Below, in pieces: positions 61,337-64,000 of a DNA stretch of 64,000 nt. Source of the DNA: Bacteroidota bacterium (lineage in GTDB: Bacteria > Bacteroidota > Bacteroidia > B-17B0 > Aurantibacillaceae); the NCBI GenBank assembly GCA_963169355.1, contig CAUJCR010000002.1:186001-250000 (forward strand), read 5' to 3'. Position 1 is the stretch's first letter, and every line of letters begins with the position of its first letter. The position numbers were made by a program, and so were the translations under genes. The notes under the pieces were generated by a model, which did no database searches, was not told the DNA's origin, and was given only the letters and a program-made list of their open reading frames with translations.

Positions 61337-63735
61337 ATTTTTAGCATCAATTGAATTAAGAACATTCGGGGAGGTCTTACATCACCAGGTCTTAAACTGT
61401 ATTCTGCATTTAAAACATTATTTACAATAAAAGAAGCTTTTAATGTTTTTGATACTTGATAAGATGCTCTAAAATCATGTATCCAATCGCCAGCCCACGA
61501 TGCAATAACATGATCTCCTACCATTAAGTATGTTTGATTTCTATGATCGGCGCGGTATTCTTTTAAACCTGGTAAAATATACGTAGAAGGAATTGCATCC
61601 CAATCAACACCATTGGCTTTGTCATTATATTCATGCAAAATACTTTGTTCAAAACGACGATCCACGTTTTCCATATAACTATAATAACGCGTACTCCAAC
61701 CTATTGAAACTTTCTTATAATCTAATTGTACATCTGCTTTAAAAAGTTGTTGGTTACGGTATTTTAATACTTTAAGTCCTTCAATTCCTAAGGTATCCAA
61801 CTTCGGATCATAATTTAGATAAATAGGATTGGTGTAGGTAAATCCAATTAAGGTAGTTACATTGATTGGTCCCATTTTTCCAGTTCCTGTGATAGAGGCA
61901 TCTATTCCAGTAATTCGGGCACGGCCTACATTTTGAGATTTAAAGCCAATATTATTTATATCCACATAAAATAATCCTGTTTTGTTTCCATATACATCAA
62001 ATGCAAATTCAACCATATCAGCATACTCTGTCCAAAATCCAGCAACATCTAAAAAACCCTTAAAGTTAAACAGCTTAAAGCCTTGTTTTATCCCTATTTC
62101 AGCGCTCCAGCCTCTTTCTGCTTGTAGTGATGGATTTGGAAATATCTTAAGTGCGCTTACATTTGTACTTACATATTTTTCGGCAATTGTTGGAAAACGA
62201 TATCCCTGACCAAAAGATGCTCTCAAGAAAGTGTATTCAAAAAGATGATAATTCATCCCCGCTCTAAACACTGGTTGAAACGGTAGGTTATTAATTGTTT
62301 TGGTTAAATAACCTCTTGTATATGCTGTATCTATTCTATTAAACTCTCCCCTAACACCAAGCGACGTTGTTATTTTTTTGTACTTATAATCAAACTGGGC
62401 ATAGCCTGCATAGTTTTTCCCCGAATGTCTTCCGTATAAAGAATCAGCAATAACTTGTTGTTCCATATAAACCGCGCCATAGGTCATTGTAAAATTATTC
62501 TTAAAGTGCTTTTGGTACTGAAATTCGCTATAATATAATTCAGCTCTCGATCCTTGATTGGTATTGTTTGTATTATTAGTTAAAAAGTACCTCGACCTCA
62601 AACTATATTTACCTCCTTTTTTAGTATAATAATTTATAAACGGATCTACATTTAATCGGTGGTTCATATACTTTTGAATAGTTAAACCCTGAGGAACATA
62701 CACAGAGTCGGCATTTTGCCATAAAAAATAAAGTCCACCTCTAGTGTCCATCATATTTGTGTTTATCCCCATAGATAAGCCCTGAACTTTTTTAAAATTA
62801 TACCTTAAGTTCATATTAAATCTTGCGCGCTTCTCTGTTTCGAGATAACGATACCCTTCGTCATTAAACAAATGACCACCAAGAACTAAATCTAATTGTC
62901 CCAATTTTTCGGCATGAGAAAAATTAACCCCTGTTTGATTTTGGCTGGTTCCTTTCCACCATTTATAACTTAAATTTTTAGGCGCATCATAAGTAGCTCC
63001 AAATAATGAAACTGTTGTTTGTGGTTTATCTTTAGCATAGGCTGTACGCATATTTATCACGCCATTTAATGCCGAAGAACCAAACAAAGCTGATGAAGCG
63101 CCCTTTATTACTTCTACCTGTTCTAAATTTTCAATTGGTAAATAATTCCACTTTATATCTGCCGCATCAGCACTTATCATTGGCATCTCATCTACCAACA
63201 TTAATACCCTAGTACCTGCTCCATAACTATAACCACTTCCTCCTCTTATACTTGCTTGACCATCTGAAACCACTACACCAGGTACTTGATTCATTATCAA
63301 ATCCATGGTTTGTGATGCTTTATTCTCAATAAGTGTTGGCTTTATTACTTCCATGCTTACCGTAACATCTGATAACTTCTGCTCAAAACGTCCTGCCGAA
63401 ACCACCACCTCATCTAATAATTTATTACCATCTGCTAAATTAATATCAATACTTAATGTGTCATTTTCGGCTACTGTTATAGTAGTAACATACTTTTGGT
63501 AACCTATCAATTCACAGGATAATTGATGTTTTCCAGCCGTTGTTGAAATATAAAACACACCATTCATATCGGCCGATACGCCTTTGGTTTTATCTAAAAC
63601 AACGATAGAACCTGGCAATGCTTCGTTGTTCGACTTATCTTTTACGGTACCTTTTACAACACCTAGTGTTTGCGCATAAATTTCACAAGTGTAAAAAAAC
63701 ACACCTGTTAAAATAAATTTTAAGCTTTTAATCAT
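61333..63735 (-). CDS. TonB-dependent outer-membrane receptor
   Basis: 800 aa. After a signal peptide (to about 22, ending in IYAQ) comes a carboxypeptidase-like regulatory domain (about 25-105, VVKGTVKDKSNNEALPGSIVVLDKTKGVSADMNGVFYISTTAGKHQLSCELIGYQKY). A plug follows (about 115-225, GRFEQKLSDVTVSMEVIKPTLIENKASQTMDLIMNQVPGVVVSDGQASIRGGSGYSYGAGTRVLMLVDEMPM), then a 22-strand-type barrel to the end (YSLRPGDVRPPRMFLIQLMLKI). The plug matches FepA/BtuB-type receptors rather than SusC. The substrate is not evident and no lipoprotein partner is nearby. It converges on the PorE-like gene and is divergent from dprA. Confidence 0.93.
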   Translation of the reverse strand: MIKSLKFILTGVFFYTCEIYAQTLGVVKGTVKDKSNNEALPGSIVVLDKTKGVSADMNGVFYISTTAGKHQLSCELIGYQKYVTTITVAENDTLSIDINLADGNKLLDEVVVSAGRFEQKLSDVTVSMEVIKPTLIENKASQTMDLIMNQVPGVVVSDGQASIRGGSGYSYGAGTRVLMLVDEMPMISADAADIKWNYLPIENLEQVEVIKGASSALFGSSALNGVINMRTAYAKDKPQTTVSLFGATYDAPKNLSYKWWKGTSQNQTGVNFSHAEKLGQLDLVLGGHLFNDEGYRYLETEKRARFNMNLRYNFKKVQGLSMGINTNMMDTRGGLYFLWQNADSVYVPQGLTIQKYMNHRLNVDPFINYYTKKGGKYSLRSRYFLTNNTNNTNQGSRAELYYSEFQYQKHFKNNFTMTYGAVYMEQQVIADSLYGRHSGKNYAGYAQFDYKYKKITTSLGVRGEFNRIDTAYTRGYLTKTINNLPFQPVFRAGMNYHLFEYTFLRASFGQGYRFPTIAEKYVSTNVSALKIFPNPSLQAERGWSAEIGIKQGFKLFNFKGFLDVAGFWTEYADMVEFAFDVYGNKTGLFYVDINNIGFKSQNVGRARITGIDASITGTGKMGPINVTTLIGFTYTNPIYLNYDPKLDTLGIEGLKVLKYRNQQLFKADVQLDYKKVSIGWSTRYYSYMENVDRRFEQSILHEYNDKANGVDWDAIPSTYILPGLKEYRADHRNQTYLMVGDHVIASWAGDWIHDFRASYQVSKTLKASFIVNNVLNAEYSLRPGDVRPPRMFLIQLMLKI

Positions 63736-63784
63736 TTATCTGCTTATTTTTAACGCAATATAATAATTTAGTATAATCAATCAA

Positions 63785-64000
63785 ATGCAGTCAGTCGATT
63801 TAGTTCATAAAGTGGCACTTAATTTATTAAGTGGTGTTGGAAACGTGGTAGCTAAAAGTTTAGTTGCATATTGTGGTGGTGCCGACAAAGTATTTAATTG
63901 TACTAAAACACAGTTAGAAAAAATACCAGGTGTGGGCGCATATACCGCCTCTACTATTATTGCTAGCAGATCGGTTTTACAACGAGCTGAAGAGGAATTA
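63785..64000 (+). CDS. dprA: DNA-processing protein DprA, N-terminal fragment (window edge)
   Basis: The first 72 codons from the ATG at 63785 run off the window end. The sequence MQSVDLVHKVALNLLSGVGNVVAKSLVAYCGGADKVFNCTKTQLEKIPGVGAYTASTIIASR contains the helix-hairpin-helix-like N-terminal region that precedes the Rossmann domain of DprA/Smf. DprA loads RecA on incoming single-stranded DNA in natural transformation. The diagnostic Rossmann part is outside the window. Confidence 0.8.
   Translation, partial: MQSVDLVHKVALNLLSGVGNVVAKSLVAYCGGADKVFNCTKTQLEKIPGVGAYTASTIIASRSVLQRAEEEL

Overview
The window is AT-rich chromosomal DNA from a member of the phylum Bacteroidota, most likely a free-living gliding or surface-attached lineage near Flavobacteriales or Chitinophagales. 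The evidence is direct: five secreted proteins carry type IX secretion (T9SS) C-terminal sorting domains (four type B, 'gliding motility-associated', and one type A). There are three PorP/SprF paralogues and two TPR/PD40/OmpA proteins. At least eleven exact matches to the Bacteroidota -7 promoter box TAnnTTTG lie just upstream of genes, and Shine-Dalgarno sequences are not evident. The genus cannot be fixed from sequence alone. No rRNA, tRNA, CRISPR, insertion sequence, integrase or phage gene was seen, and no non-coding stretch exceeds 300 bp.

Layout: (1) 1-3.4 kb: the end of an ABC ATPase gene, its permease, and lepA converging on it. (2) 3.4-10.8 kb: a minus-strand gene for a 2465-aa SprB-repeat adhesin with no PorP/SprF partner beside it. 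(3) 10.9-17.0 kb: an SBBP-repeat protein with a type A sorting domain, a sterol-desaturase-like enzyme, a TMTC-like membrane glycosyltransferase with TPRs, and a Crp/Fnr regulator followed by a pirin. (4) 17.1-23.0 kb: a 1604-aa SprB-repeat adhesin plus PorP/SprF. (5) 23.0-37.4 kb: housekeeping and membrane genes (lgt, a small membrane protein, trmB, a coiled-coil protein, a FUSC protein, a thioesterase, a HemJ-like protein, type II NADH dehydrogenase, trmD, an rRNA-type methyltransferase, a KdsC-like phosphatase, DUF486, carB). (6) 37.5-41.2 kb: an exbB-exbD-exbD-tonB operon with two small genes behind it. (7) 41.3-46.1 kb: a minus-strand cassette of type B adhesin, PorP/SprF and OmpA-family protein. 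(8) 46.2-51.4 kb: ispE diverging from accA-efp, then a TPR/SpoIIE phosphatase and a 2'-5' RNA ligase-like gene. (9) 51.5-61.3 kb: a plus-strand cassette of a small secreted protein, a 2066-aa adhesin, PorP/SprF and a PorE-like OmpA protein. (10) 61.3-64.0 kb: a TonB-dependent receptor and the start of dprA.

How the genes relate: the window is dominated by T9SS cell-surface cassettes. The recurring unit is a giant type B-CTD protein, then a PorP/SprF outer-membrane protein, then optionally an OmpA/TPR/PD40 protein expected to tether the complex to peptidoglycan. The four loci differ in completeness (adhesin only; adhesin+PorP; and two full triplets), as expected for modular duplication and loss. 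T9SS core genes (gldKLMN, sprA) are not here. The TonB operon and receptor supply outer-membrane transport. The rest is core metabolism and translation. The most unusual points are a 154-aa super-repeat interrupted by a roughly 225-aa inserted domain in the 1604-aa adhesin, an EF-P whose canonical modified lysine position is Asn while TonB carries 11 consecutive prolines, and three genes whose -7 box lies exactly 5 nt from the start codon, suggesting leaderless mRNAs.
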